From Paenibacillus daejeonensis DSM 15491 (GTDB lineage Bacteria; Bacillota; Bacilli; Paenibacillales; Paenibacillaceae): a stretch of 64,000 nucleotides of DNA. This document shows positions 29,091-38,384 of the stretch, in pieces (the stretch's first letter is position 1; the number at the start of each line of letters is the position of its first letter). A program made the position numbers and the translations under genes. The stretch covers positions 279,933 through 343,932 of the forward strand of contig NZ_KB899666.1 in assembly GCF_000378385.1 (NCBI RefSeq), written 5' to 3'. The notes below the pieces were generated by a model that was given only the letters and a program-made list of their open reading frames with translations, searched no databases and was not told the DNA's origin.

Positions 29091-29190
29091 CCCTACTTTG
29101 CTGTCGCTGCGATCCAAATAACTTTTTGCCCTTGGTTGACTCCGGCTCCCTACTTTCCTGCGATTCAAGTAACATTTTGCCCTTGGTTGC
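29091..29190. repeat. two-copy direct repeat with 51-base core spacing
   Basis: CCCTACTTT..GCGATCCAAATAAC, TTTTTGCCCTTGGTTG and a second copy CCCTACTTT..GCGATTCAAGTAAC, ATTTTGCCCTTGGTTG. The cores start at 29109 and 29160. It lies upstream of the PstS-like gene (minus strand); nothing else was seen between 28978 and 29223 apart from a possible TATAAT near 29013. Confidence 0.75.
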
Positions 29191-29223
29191 TCATGTCCAT
29201 ATTGTCACTTGGTGCCCGCGAGC

Positions 29224-29262
29224 GAAAAAAGAAACAGGCTGTCGAGAAAATCTCGACAGCCT
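29224..29262 (-). terminator. intrinsic terminator after the first PBP gene
   Basis: Perfect 12-base-pair stem AGGCTGTCGAGA / TCTCGACAGCCT on the minus strand, followed by a U-rich tract (GTTTCTTTTTTC). Confidence 0.93.
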
Positions 29263-29320
29263 GCACTACAATTCACATTAACCATCAGCCTTCACGATCC
29301 GGCATCAGTTGCAGCGGCGC

Positions 29321-31705
29321 TCAACCCGCGGCTGGAGCCTGTCCAGCCAAAACATCCTCGCCGGACTCGCGCTCCAGCTGCTCGCGCAGGCGTTCGCGGT
29401 CCTGGCGTTTCTGTTCGTCGCGGGCCTCACGTTCGAGGCGGTCTTGCTCCTTCTGCGCCTCTCGTTCCTCACGCTCGCGGGCTTTCTCCGCGTCCCGCTC
29501 TGCCCGCTCGCGCTCCCGCTGCTCCGCTTTTTCCTTACGCTCCTGCTCACGAGCCTTCTTAGCTTGCTCACGCTCCAGCTTTTTCTGCTCGCGCTCCAGC
29601 CGCTTCTGTTCTTCGCGTTCGCGGCGCTCCTCCGCCTTGATGCGACGTTCTTCTTCCCGTTGCTTGGCCTTCTCCTCGCGTTCCAGTTGCTTCTCGAAGC
29701 GGTCATGCTCCCACTCGACCAGCTTGCGCTCCCAGGTTGCGCGGAATCTTGCTTTGCGCTGTTCTTCTGCATAAGCCTCCGACACCGTGAACTCCTGCAC
29801 CGGTTCGCCATCCAGGGCGCGTGTCATCATCGCCTGGAACACCTGCGCCGGGAAATCCCCGCCAGAGCTAGTCAGATAGTGCTGAGCATCCGTTTTGTCA
29901 TAGCCCATCCAGATTGCGGCCACCAGCTCCGGCGTATAGCCCACAAACCAGGTATCCCGTGAACCGCTCAAGCCTTTGAACTCCGGCAAGTCAGGAAGCT
30001 GGGTCGTCCCCGTCTTGCCTGCAGCCGGGCGCGTGAGCTTCGCTTTCTTGCCAGTGCCTTCGTCCACGACGCCCTGCAACATTTCCGTCATCATATAGGC
30101 GGTCTCGGCCCCCAGTACCTGGCGCTCCTCCACCTTGGCTTCGGCTACGACGGAGCCATCCTTGCGCTCAATCCGCGTAATCGCATGTGGCGTAGTCAGC
30201 TTGCCTTCATTAGCAAACGCGCTGTATGCACTAGCCATCTGCAGCGGCGAGACCCCCTCGTTCATCCCGCCAAGTGCAAGACTGAGACTGCGGTCGCTGT
30301 CCGTGGTCGGGATACCGAGACGGTGGATATACTCCAGTCCTGTAGACACGCCTACCTCGTTAAGCAGCCATACCGCAGGTATATTATATGAGCTCTCTAC
30401 TGCTTGCTCCAGCGTGACCGCGCCACGTGTCCGACGGTCCGCGTTGCGTGGCTGATAGCCTTCAAAATCCATCTCTTTGTCTTCCAGCCGGGAGTACGGC
30501 GTGTAGCCCGCCTCCAGCGCAGGAGCATAGACAGCGATTGGTTTGAATGCCGAGCCCGGCTGACGTTTGAGCTGTGTCGCATAGTTATACCCGCGGAACA
30601 CAGGATCGCCGCGCCGTCCTACGATCCCCCGGATTCCACCGGTCTGGGGATCGAGCATGACAGCACCGCTCTGGACAATCGTCTCGTCCGGGCTGGCCGG
30701 GAATAATTCTTCCTCCGTGTATACGTCCTCCATGGCCTGCTGCACCTTGGGATCGAGATTGGTATAGATGCGGTATCCCCCGCGAAGCAGGTCATCCTCT
30801 GTTAGTCCGTACAAGGCTTCGGCTTCCGAGATGGCATGGTTGACATAGGAGAGGTATTGACCCGCCAGCTCATTCGGTGAACCCTCATTCAGATCGAGCA
30901 CCTCATTCTGTGCCTGCTTCATCTCCTGCTCCGTAATCTTGCCTTGCTGCTGCATAAGCGTCAGTACCAAGTTGCGGCGCTTGAGTGCCTTTTCCCTGTC
31001 TACAAAAGGCGAATAGTGCGAAGGCGCCTTCGGCAGCGCCGCCAGCATAGCCGATTCGGCCAGCGTCAACTCCGACGCATCCTTGCCAAAATACGTGCGG
31101 GACGCCTGCTGCACGCCCCAGGCCCCTTCACCAAAATAAATCTGGTTTAAGTACATTTCTAATATCTTATCTTTGCTATAAGTCCGGTCAATTTTTATGG
31201 CCAGCGCAACTTCCTTCAGCTTTCGATCGTAGGTCCGCTCCGCATTCAAAAAGAGGTTTTTGGCCAGCTGCTGGGTGATCGTACTCGCTCCCTCAACGAC
31301 ACCGCCCGCCTGGGCATTACGCATAAAAGCCCGGGCCATCCCATTGAGATCGATACCACCATGCTTGTAGAACCTCTGGTCCTCAACAGCAACGACGGCT
31401 TCTTGCAGTGCCTTTGGCATATCCTCCAACGCAATTGGGATCAGCCGTGTAGCTGCAAGCTGCGATGCCGGTTCCCCTCTCACATCAAGAATCAACGTCG
31501 GCTCCGGCAACGGATCCTCGAGTCGATCAATATCTTGTCCATTAATCCATATCGCTGCGGCCACAAAAAACACAACCAGCACCGCTCCAAAACCGATGCC
31601 TGTGTTGCGCCAGAATTTCCACGTTCTCAACATACTGCCGATGCGCCAGAATTTCCACGATCTCATCTTGCTGGCGTGGCGCCAGAACTTCCAGGTTTTC
31701 CACAT
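29321..31705 (-). CDS. class A penicillin-binding protein (PBP1A family), paralogue 1
   Basis: About 794 residues from the ATG at 31705 (GGGGGG site); a further ATG at 31735 would sit directly at the predicted transcript start. It polymerises and cross-links peptidoglycan. Order: cytoplasmic tail with WKFWR three times, one membrane helix (about 35-55), glycosyltransferase domain with VEDQRFYKH (Glu-108), transpeptidase with SAFK (Ser-385), SYN (439-441) and KTGT (564-567). From about residue 645 the tail is an almost pure Glu/Lys/Arg/Gln helix of about 130 residues, probably a single alpha-helix outside the membrane, ending GEDVLAGQAPAAG. It is a close relative of the next gene. Confidence 0.95.
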   Translation of the reverse strand: MWKTWKFWRHASKMRSWKFWRIGSMLRTWKFWRNTGIGFGAVLVVFFVAAAIWINGQDIDRLEDPLPEPTLILDVRGEPASQLAATRLIPIALEDMPKALQEAVVAVEDQRFYKHGGIDLNGMARAFMRNAQAGGVVEGASTITQQLAKNLFLNAERTYDRKLKEVALAIKIDRTYSKDKILEMYLNQIYFGEGAWGVQQASRTYFGKDASELTLAESAMLAALPKAPSHYSPFVDREKALKRRNLVLTLMQQQGKITEQEMKQAQNEVLDLNEGSPNELAGQYLSYVNHAISEAEALYGLTEDDLLRGGYRIYTNLDPKVQQAMEDVYTEEELFPASPDETIVQSGAVMLDPQTGGIRGIVGRRGDPVFRGYNYATQLKRQPGSAFKPIAVYAPALEAGYTPYSRLEDKEMDFEGYQPRNADRRTRGAVTLEQAVESSYNIPAVWLLNEVGVSTGLEYIHRLGIPTTDSDRSLSLALGGMNEGVSPLQMASAYSAFANEGKLTTPHAITRIERKDGSVVAEAKVEERQVLGAETAYMMTEMLQGVVDEGTGKKAKLTRPAAGKTGTTQLPDLPEFKGLSGSRDTWFVGYTPELVAAIWMGYDKTDAQHYLTSSGGDFPAQVFQAMMTRALDGEPVQEFTVSEAYAEEQRKARFRATWERKLVEWEHDRFEKQLEREEKAKQREEERRIKAEERREREEQKRLEREQKKLEREQAKKAREQERKEKAEQRERERAERDAEKAREREEREAQKEQDRLEREARDEQKRQDRERLREQLERESGEDVLAGQAPAAG

Positions 31706-31809
31706 GGTGCCGTATCCCCCCTGCCCCAAGTACATTCTGTCTAGCTATTATACGACTCAAACCTCTGAAAAGTCGCATGAACTGCCAAAAATTGATTCAC
31801 AACAAACAC

Positions 31810-31854
31810 AAAAAAACACGGCCAGGCCGCCTCTTGACGGCCCAACCGTGTGTT
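31810..31854 (-). terminator. intrinsic terminator after the second PBP gene
   Basis: A stem with ACACGGTTGGGCCG and CGGCCTGGCCGTGT arms on the minus strand, followed by seven U. It separates the two PBP genes into independent transcripts. Confidence 0.9.
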
Positions 31855-31893
31855 ATATTGCATCGCAGAAGCAGCTCTCCCACTCAGCCTTCA

Positions 31894-34293
31894 CTATTCC
31901 GCAGCGTTTGTAGCGGAGCCATTGTCAGGCTGCGGCTCCTCGGGTGGCGTGCTTACGGGTTCGTTCGAATGAGTGGAGGCGCCGACCTGGGTGCTGCTGG
32001 TGGAAGCTTGGCTCTCCTCCTGCACCGGCTGCTCCTGTTGCTCACGCCCACTCTCTCGCTCCCTCTCTCGTTCCTCGCGGCGCTGTTCACGTTCCTCGCG
32101 TTCGCGTTCGACGCGCTCTTCCCGCTCTTGGCGCTCACGCTCCTTGCGCTCTTCTCGTTCGCGCTTCTCCCGCTCTTTGCGATCCTCTTCTTGCTCTTCC
32201 TGCTCTTGCTCTTCCTGTTCGCGCTCTTGCTCCTCTTGCTCACGTTGTTGCTCTTCCTGCTCGCGTTCGAGACGCTCCTGTTCTTCCCGCTGGCGCTTTT
32301 CCTCCGCCTCCCGGCGTTTTTCTTCCTGCTTTTGCTGCTCACGCTGCTCGCGCTCTTCGCGTTTCTGCTCAGCCTCACGACGTTTGCGCTCATCGCGCGC
32401 CTTGCGCTCGGCCTCTCGCTTCAGCTTTTCATACTCCTCGGAGACGGTGAATTCGCTCACCGGTACACCGTCCAGTGCCCGACTCATCAGGGCCTGGAAC
32501 ACCCGGGCCGGGAAGTCCCCGCCGGAAGTGGTCATGTAATGCTCGGCATCTGTTTTGTCATAGCCCATCCATACAGCCGCGACCAGATCTGGCGTATAGC
32601 CAACGAACCAAGCATCCCGGGTCCCGTTCAAGCCTTCGAACTCTGGCAGGTCCGGCAGCTGAGTCGTGCCTGTTTTGCCAGCCGTTGGCCGATCCAGATC
32701 GGCTTTTTTTCCGGTGCCGTCCTCGACGACGCCTTGCAGCAGCTCTGTCATCATATACGCCGTTTGCGGCTGGAGCACTTGCTCTTGCTCCACATCCGCT
32801 TCGGCGACTACCGAGCCGTCCTTGTGCTCGATCCGCGTAATCGCGTGTGGCGTTGTCCGTTTTCCTTCATTGGCAAAAGCACTATAAGCAGACGCCATCT
32901 GCAGAGGTGAAACCCCCTGGTCCAGTCCGCCCAGGGCCAGACTCAGGTTGACGTCCCGGTCGGTCGTTGGGATGCCAAGACGATGAATATACTCCAGCCC
33001 TTTGTCGATGCCCATCTCATCGAGCAGCCAGACCGCCGGAATATTGTACGACCATTCCACCGCTTGCTCCAGCGTGACGGTGCCACGCGTGCGCCGGTCC
33101 GAGTTGCGCGGCGTATAGCCGTCAAAATCCATCTCGATATCCTCTAACTCGGAAGAAGGGGTGTAGCCTGCCTCCAAAGCAGGTGCATAGACGGCAATCG
33201 GCTTGAAGGCCGAGCCCGGCTGGCGCTTCAGCTGAGTTGCATAGTTGAAGCCCCGGAACACCGGATCCCCCCGGCGGCCAACAATGCCCCGGATGCCGCC
33301 TGTCTGCGGGTCGAGAAGGACAGCACCGCTTTGAACGATGATGTCATCCGGACTCTCCGGGAACAACGTTTCCTCCTGATATACCGCCTCCATCGATTCC
33401 TGCACCTTGGGGTCCAGATTCGTGTAGATCCGGTAACCGCCCCGCAGCATTTCGTCCTCCGTCAACCCGTACATGGCCTCAGCCTCGGCGATTACATGAT
33501 TGACATATGACATGTATTGCCCGCTAAGTTCATTGGGCGATCCTTCATTGAGGACAATGTCTTCGGCTTGCGCTTGCTGCATCTCCTGCTCGGTAATCTT
33601 GCCCTGCTGTTGCATGAGCGAGAGCACGAGATTGCGACGCTGTACGGCCCTCTCCATATCTACGAATGGCGAGTAATTCGACGGCGCCTTGGGGAGCGCA
33701 GCCAGCAGCGCAGACTGGGCGAGCGTCAGCTCGGAAGCATCCGTGCCAAAGTACGTTAACGAGGCTTGCTGTACGCCCCAGGCCCCCTCACCGAAGTAGA
33801 TCTGATTCAAATACATCTCCAGAATCTCACGTTTATCATAGGTTTGGTCGATCTTGATCGCGAGTGCCACTTCCCTCAGCTTACGGTCGTACGTCTGCTC
33901 CGAGCTGAGAAACAGATTTTTAGCCAATTGCTGGGTAATGGTGCTGGCGCCTTCGACCACGCCGCCTGCCTGTGTATTTCTAAAAAACGCCCGCGCCATT
34001 GCGCTGGCATCAACCCCGCTATGATCCCAGAATCGTTGGTCCTCGACGGCAACGATCGCATCCAGCAGGGACTGCGACATATCTTCAATCGATATCGGTA
34101 CCATCTGCGCTCCCGAAAGCTGGGACGCCGGCTCGCCGTTCACATCGAAGATCAGGGACGGCTCCGGTAGCGGGTCCTCCAACCGATCGATGTTTTGGCC
34201 ATTAATCCACACCGAAGCCGCGCCAAACATAGCTACGGCCATCATAGCCACTGCGACTAGGGTGTTGCGCCAGAATTTCCAAGTTTTCAGCAT
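31894..34293 (-). CDS. class A penicillin-binding protein (PBP1A family), paralogue 2
   Basis: 799 residues, collinear with the preceding paralogue after a shift of 34 residues. The cytoplasmic start has a single WKFWR, the membrane helix is about 11-31, glycosyltransferase Glu-84 (VEDQRFWDH), transpeptidase Ser-361 (SAFK), then KTGT at 540-543. The C-terminal tail (about 620-740) is again Glu/Arg/Gln/Lys-rich but with different text, and ends in a Ser/Thr/Pro/Gln-rich segment. The ATG has a GAAGGGAGAG site. A duplication gave rise to the pair; tails are the part that diverged most. Confidence 0.95.
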   Translation of the reverse strand: MLKTWKFWRNTLVAVAMMAVAMFGAASVWINGQNIDRLEDPLPEPSLIFDVNGEPASQLSGAQMVPISIEDMSQSLLDAIVAVEDQRFWDHSGVDASAMARAFFRNTQAGGVVEGASTITQQLAKNLFLSSEQTYDRKLREVALAIKIDQTYDKREILEMYLNQIYFGEGAWGVQQASLTYFGTDASELTLAQSALLAALPKAPSNYSPFVDMERAVQRRNLVLSLMQQQGKITEQEMQQAQAEDIVLNEGSPNELSGQYMSYVNHVIAEAEAMYGLTEDEMLRGGYRIYTNLDPKVQESMEAVYQEETLFPESPDDIIVQSGAVLLDPQTGGIRGIVGRRGDPVFRGFNYATQLKRQPGSAFKPIAVYAPALEAGYTPSSELEDIEMDFDGYTPRNSDRRTRGTVTLEQAVEWSYNIPAVWLLDEMGIDKGLEYIHRLGIPTTDRDVNLSLALGGLDQGVSPLQMASAYSAFANEGKRTTPHAITRIEHKDGSVVAEADVEQEQVLQPQTAYMMTELLQGVVEDGTGKKADLDRPTAGKTGTTQLPDLPEFEGLNGTRDAWFVGYTPDLVAAVWMGYDKTDAEHYMTTSGGDFPARVFQALMSRALDGVPVSEFTVSEEYEKLKREAERKARDERKRREAEQKREEREQREQQKQEEKRREAEEKRQREEQERLEREQEEQQREQEEQEREQEEQEQEEQEEDRKEREKREREERKERERQEREERVEREREEREQRREERERERESGREQQEQPVQEESQASTSSTQVGASTHSNEPVSTPPEEPQPDNGSATNAAE

Positions 34294-34409
34294 GGTGACT
34301 CTCCCTTCAGGTACTGCACTTATACCGTTCGTTGTTCAAGTACGGTTTCTGTACAATCTACCCCGATATTAAACGGCAGAAGGAAGGTTCAAACAAGCGG
34401 TAAATCCTG

Positions 34410-35768
34410 TTAAACCAAGTAGGAAATAAACATGGTAGCAATACCGAAATAGATAAACAGCGACAATACGTCATTGAGTGTCGTAATGAGCGGGCCAGAG
34501 GCAACAGCCGGGTCTACCCCCAATTTGTTCAGGATCAACGGGATAATCGTACCGGCCATCGTCCCGATAATGAGCGTACAGATGAGCGAGAGACCCACGA
34601 CAAAACCAAGCATAATATTGCCCTGCCACAGATAAATCAGGAACGTAATCAGGATGCCGCACGTGAGTCCGATCATGACGCCAACCATCAGCTCGCGCCT
34701 GACTAATCCAAAAACCTCCTGCGCAGTCAGCTTGCGGCTGATCAATCCACGGACAACAACCGCGAGGGACTGCGTACCGGTGTTCCCCGTCATCCCCGCA
34801 ATCATCGGCATGAAAAACGTCAGCGCCACAATCTGGTCGAGTGTATCCTCAAACGTACTGATGATCGTACCGGAGACCAGACCAATGAACAGCAGCAGGA
34901 TCAGCCACGGAATCCGGCGTCCAGCTGCGACATGTGCTTTGGTATTGAAATCAATGTCCTTGCCACTACCGGAGAGCTTCTGAATATCTTCATTGGCTTC
35001 CTGGATGACGATATCAATAATGTCATCGACCGTGATAATGCCGATCAGCACATCATGATCATCCACAACCGGCACGGCCGTGAAGTCATAGTCCCGAATG
35101 ACGTCAGCGACATGCTCCTGGTCCATTCCAACATGGACAGAGATGACGCGTGAGCTCATAATGTCGCTCATCCTCTCATCTGGCGTGGCGAGAATGATAT
35201 CGCGGTAGGACACGACGCCGAGCAGCTTTTTGGCTTCGTCGATAATGTAGAGATAACTGATCGTTTCGGAGATTTTTGCAAAATCACGAATTTTCTCGGT
35301 TGCTTGCCTTACCGTGTAATGCTCCGGAATCCACACATACCGATTGGTCATAATCCGACCCGCCGTCTCTGGCGGATACGTCATCAGCTTGCGGACCGCA
35401 CCGGATTCGAGCACGTCCATGGACGAGAGAAACTCATCCCGCTCTTCATCGGTCAAGGAATCGAGAAAGGCCGCGAGATCATCATTATCCATTTCATCCA
35501 TGACTTCAGCTGTACGCTGGGGACCGATCAGGTGGAACGCTTCGTTCTGCTCCTCGGTATTCAGCTCCTGAATCATGTCTGTGAGCACCTGCGTCACCAA
35601 CGGCTCCAGGAACGACGGTCTCAACTCTTCTTCAATACCCCGGTACAGCTCTGCCAGGTCAAATGGATGAATATCTTCGATCAGACGTTGAAACTCATCA
35701 TTGCGCTTACTGCTTAGAATCAGATTCGTATGAACAATTAATTGCTCGGTGGTAAAATTTTCAAACAT
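34410..35768 (-). CDS. mgtE: magnesium transporter MgtE
   Basis: 452 residues from the ATG at 35768 (GGAGG site). The N-terminal superhelical domain (about 1-125) and two CBS domains (about 130-255) form the cytosolic magnesium sensor, and five membrane helices follow from about 280, with GNTGTQSLAVVVRGL as the channel signature. It is a magnesium channel gated by cytosolic magnesium. No M-box was found in the 176 bases upstream. Confidence 0.96.
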   Translation of the reverse strand: MFENFTTEQLIVHTNLILSSKRNDEFQRLIEDIHPFDLAELYRGIEEELRPSFLEPLVTQVLTDMIQELNTEEQNEAFHLIGPQRTAEVMDEMDNDDLAAFLDSLTDEERDEFLSSMDVLESGAVRKLMTYPPETAGRIMTNRYVWIPEHYTVRQATEKIRDFAKISETISYLYIIDEAKKLLGVVSYRDIILATPDERMSDIMSSRVISVHVGMDQEHVADVIRDYDFTAVPVVDDHDVLIGIITVDDIIDIVIQEANEDIQKLSGSGKDIDFNTKAHVAAGRRIPWLILLLFIGLVSGTIISTFEDTLDQIVALTFFMPMIAGMTGNTGTQSLAVVVRGLISRKLTAQEVFGLVRRELMVGVMIGLTCGILITFLIYLWQGNIMLGFVVGLSLICTLIIGTMAGTIIPLILNKLGVDPAVASGPLITTLNDVLSLFIYFGIATMFISYLV

Positions 35769-35944
35769 GACGATTTCAACCTCCAATCCCGGATCAACCG
35801 AAAACAGTGCGGAGGCTCTACATGCCCCAGCACCTGGTTTTCCATCCCATTAGTATATACCATACTTAACCCAACAATCACCCTGCTTTACCAAACAATC
35901 ATCAACAATTTAAAAAGGTCTCTGAGGAAGCCGATTTGTATCCC

Positions 35945-36763
35945 TCATGACGAAGTAAATGCGCGGATGCAGCGGTCATCCCTGGAAGAATCCAGGACCG
36001 CATGATGAATGCGCACAAACAAGCGACCATAGCCTTCATCCACTAGCAGCTCGCGCCACCATTTTGCAATCTGCACCGGATCGTTGCCGAACACCCCACA
36101 TCCGTACGCACCCAGTATCAGTTGCCTGGCTCCACATTCGGCGAAGATAGCCAATGAGAGACGCATCCGCTCTCGCATGACGGCGTTAGCCTTGCGGGGG
36201 TCTTCACCTTTTTTGAGCACTTGGCCATAGTTTACGGCAGGTAAGGTCAATACTGACGCTGTGACTGGCTGCTTCAGCAGCTCAAAACGGGCATTTCGAT
36301 AAAAGGGCACCTCCGGCGAGTAGATGGCATGATCGGTATACATCATGGAGGCACATTCGCGATTGGCAGTGTAATAGCGTTCATGGCGCAATTGCGTCCC
36401 ATAGAGGCCGCTGGAAGCGGCCAGACTTTCCTCTTGGGCCATGGCCCCGTTCAGGAAACCGCCGCCTGGATTGCGCGCACTGGCAAAATTAAGTACACCA
36501 ATATCCGTTAACCCGGCGCGGTCAAAATCCAGGATTGCCTTCACCGTCGGCTCATTGGCAACTGTTGGCTTGGGGAGTGCTCCCTCGGTAGGCGGCACAA
36601 TGCGATTCAAAATCTTAGCGCCCTCAGCCGGAGTGAACAGGCGGCTGTTCTCCTCCGCCTGGCGTTGGGCCAGTGCAATATCCACGGTCTGCCCGTTGAT
36701 GCTGTATTGCCCCTGCCGCATAATCCGGACCGTTTCTTCGGCGATGGCTTTGCGGTTCATCAT
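35945..36763 (-). CDS. microbial-type poly(ADP-ribose) glycohydrolase-like protein (TIGR02452/DUF2263)
   Basis: 272 residues with a macrodomain-type fold. The catalytic loop GGGFLNGAMAQEE (100-112) has the glycine run and the Glu pair used by PARG enzymes to cut ADP-ribose O-glycosidic bonds. A later GAYGCGVFGNDP motif fits the diphosphate-binding loop. The start overlaps the NADAR stop as ATGA. It probably acts in the cytosol on ADP-ribosylated protein or nucleic acid. Confidence 0.9.
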   Translation of the reverse strand: MMNRKAIAEETVRIMRQGQYSINGQTVDIALAQRQAEENSRLFTPAEGAKILNRIVPPTEGALPKPTVANEPTVKAILDFDRAGLTDIGVLNFASARNPGGGFLNGAMAQEESLAASSGLYGTQLRHERYYTANRECASMMYTDHAIYSPEVPFYRNARFELLKQPVTASVLTLPAVNYGQVLKKGEDPRKANAVMRERMRLSLAIFAECGARQLILGAYGCGVFGNDPVQIAKWWRELLVDEGYGRLFVRIHHAVLDSSRDDRCIRAFTSS

Positions 36764-37326
36764 TCAACCCAACCTTTCTCCAATACATGATCTCTTACCT
36801 CTGTAAGAGCAAATCCGAGGCGATTCTCACCCCTCCAGTGAAGTGGATTGGAAGCATCAGGATGGTCCTGAGCCAAACCAATTCCCCATACCGTATCAAC
36901 CGGACTTGCTTCCTCCAACATTTGACCGGCCGTTGCCTTCAGAACTTCCCATAGGTCAGGGTTTTGCTTAAACTTCACATACGTACCTCGCTTGACGATG
37001 GCATAGCTGTGACTGTCCCACTTCGCAGAGTCAAATGGTGTGACTGACCGGCCCAATTGCTTCATCTGTTTGGGATGGGTAGCTTCCATGATTGCTTGCT
37101 CTGCCTGCTTGTCGCCAAAAAGTCTGGCTTTCTCGGCCATCATGTACTGCTCGGCACAGCTGTAATGCTTTCCGTCCACCATGAATTCGCTCCCCCACCA
37201 CTGACTGAAACAACTGACGTCCAGTTTTCCGTCTGGCCTCGGCGTATGCCCCCAAAACATCAGGTATTGGAAAGCTCGCCCTGCACTAACAGCCGTTTTC
37301 AGCTGCTCCCAATTGTATGGATTCAT
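36760..37326 (-). CDS. NADAR family protein (YbiA-like, DUF1768)
   Basis: 188 residues from the ATG at 37326 (GGGAGG site). The pattern FWGH..SCFSQWW, HYSCAEQYMMAEKARLF, WDSHSYAIVKRGTYVKFKQN and WGIGL is the NADAR signature. Members act on ADP-ribose-like or ribosylpyrimidine-type substrates, and some reverse guanine ADP-ribosylation in DNA (family knowledge). Two bases separate it from the Nudix regulator. Confidence 0.93.
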   Translation of the reverse strand: MNPYNWEQLKTAVSAGRAFQYLMFWGHTPRPDGKLDVSCFSQWWGSEFMVDGKHYSCAEQYMMAEKARLFGDKQAEQAIMEATHPKQMKQLGRSVTPFDSAKWDSHSYAIVKRGTYVKFKQNPDLWEVLKATAGQMLEEASPVDTVWGIGLAQDHPDASNPLHWRGENRLGFALTEVRDHVLEKGWVE

Positions 37327-37328
37327 CG

Positions 37329-38240
37329 TTATACCTCCCCCTCCCAATGTCTTCGGTACAGCCGGGACGGCCGGTGTCCGCCATGCTCGGTATAGTGATC
37401 GGTCTTCTCGACAAGGTGACCCACCTTGCGCCGAAAAGCCGCCTTCAGCAGCTCTTTGTCCAAAATCACCTCATACACCTGCTGCAGCTCGGTCAGCGTA
37501 AATAAACGGGGCATCAAATGCAGAGCGAGGTCGGTATAATCAATTTTCCCGCGCAGACGCTCTATAGCATAAGCAAGAATCTTGGCGTGATCAAAGGCCA
37601 ACCCCTCATTGCTCAGGATCGCAAAAGTAGAAGATGTCGCCTCCCCTGTTACCGTCCTGCGCCGTTCTACAACCGCTGATAGCGTCGTACTCTCACCTTC
37701 CAATGTCAGCTCATACTGGTGCGTCTGTACATAGCCATCCTCCAGCATTTCCTTACTCTCCCGCAGCAGACGATAGGAAAAACGAAACCATGCCGCTTCT
37801 GCAGCGTCATCTCCGGCTTGAAGCTTGACCTTGGTGCTGTCAATCAGCGCCATATAGGCACAGCTCATCACCCAGGTCCGAGGATCGCGGCCAAGATCAC
37901 TGAAGGTATAGAGCTGCTCCAGGTACACCTGGTCCACGCCCGTCTCCTCCTGTAATTCCCGCTGCGCCGCTTGCTCTGTCGTCTCATAGGGACGCACGAA
38001 CCCGCCTGGTAGCGCCCATGCACCAAGATACGGATGCCCCCCACGCTGAATGAGCAGCACACGCAGCTCCTTGCCGGACAACTTGCGATAATTATCCTGC
38101 TCCCTCTCCATCACTGTAAAAATAACCATATCCGCCGCGACCGACGGCCGTTCATAATCCCCCGCACGGTAGTCTGCCAGAAACTCCTGTTCCGTCAACC
38201 CGCTGCGATCCCTTCGTTCCACTTGCCTGCCCCCGATCAA
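37329..38240 (-). CDS. Nudix-type transcriptional regulator (NrtR-like)
   Basis: 303 residues. An N-terminal Nudix domain (about 30-180) is followed by a winged-helix domain (about 205-290), the build of NrtR regulators of NAD metabolism, which bind ADP-ribose as effector. The Nudix box (80-102) fits the consensus GX5EX7REUXEEXGU at all positions, so it may still hydrolyse ADP-ribose, unlike regulators whose box has decayed. It probably controls the cluster through the palindrome overlapping its own promoter. Confidence 0.9.
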   Translation of the reverse strand: MIGGRQVERRDRSGLTEQEFLADYRAGDYERPSVAADMVIFTVMEREQDNYRKLSGKELRVLLIQRGGHPYLGAWALPGGFVRPYETTEQAAQRELQEETGVDQVYLEQLYTFSDLGRDPRTWVMSCAYMALIDSTKVKLQAGDDAAEAAWFRFSYRLLRESKEMLEDGYVQTHQYELTLEGESTTLSAVVERRRTVTGEATSSTFAILSNEGLAFDHAKILAYAIERLRGKIDYTDLALHLMPRLFTLTELQQVYEVILDKELLKAAFRRKVGHLVEKTDHYTEHGGHRPSRLYRRHWEGEV

Positions 38241-38254
38241 GTTCGTAACACATT

Positions 38255-38303
38255 GTTATTATCAACATAATACTAACATAATCCAAATGGAAGAATTCGT
38301 CAA
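38255..38303 (-). promoter_or_regulatory. promoter and overlapping palindromic operator of the ADP-ribose cluster
   Basis: On the minus strand TTGACG (38298-38303), 17 bases, TATGTT (38275-38280). A 23-base imperfect palindrome with arms GTTATTAT and ATAATACTAAC occupies 38255-38277, with 8 of 11 symmetrical pairs matching, and covers the -10 box and start region. This suits repression by the adjacent Nudix regulator. Confidence 0.65.
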
Positions 38304-38384
38304 GTGACAAAGTAATCAGCCTGCCATAGCTAGAGACCGTCCACCGCCACCACACCTGCCTCTCCCTTGCACGACTTCCTCGCG

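Noticed and set aside
29309..32539. Ser/Arg-rich and Leu-rich plus-strand frames opposite the PBP tails
   Set aside because: They result from reading the GAG/CGC/CAG-rich tail codons on the other strand.
35769..35944. Magnesium riboswitch (M-box) before mgtE
   Set aside because: The upstream text is too short and lacks the conserved M-box core.
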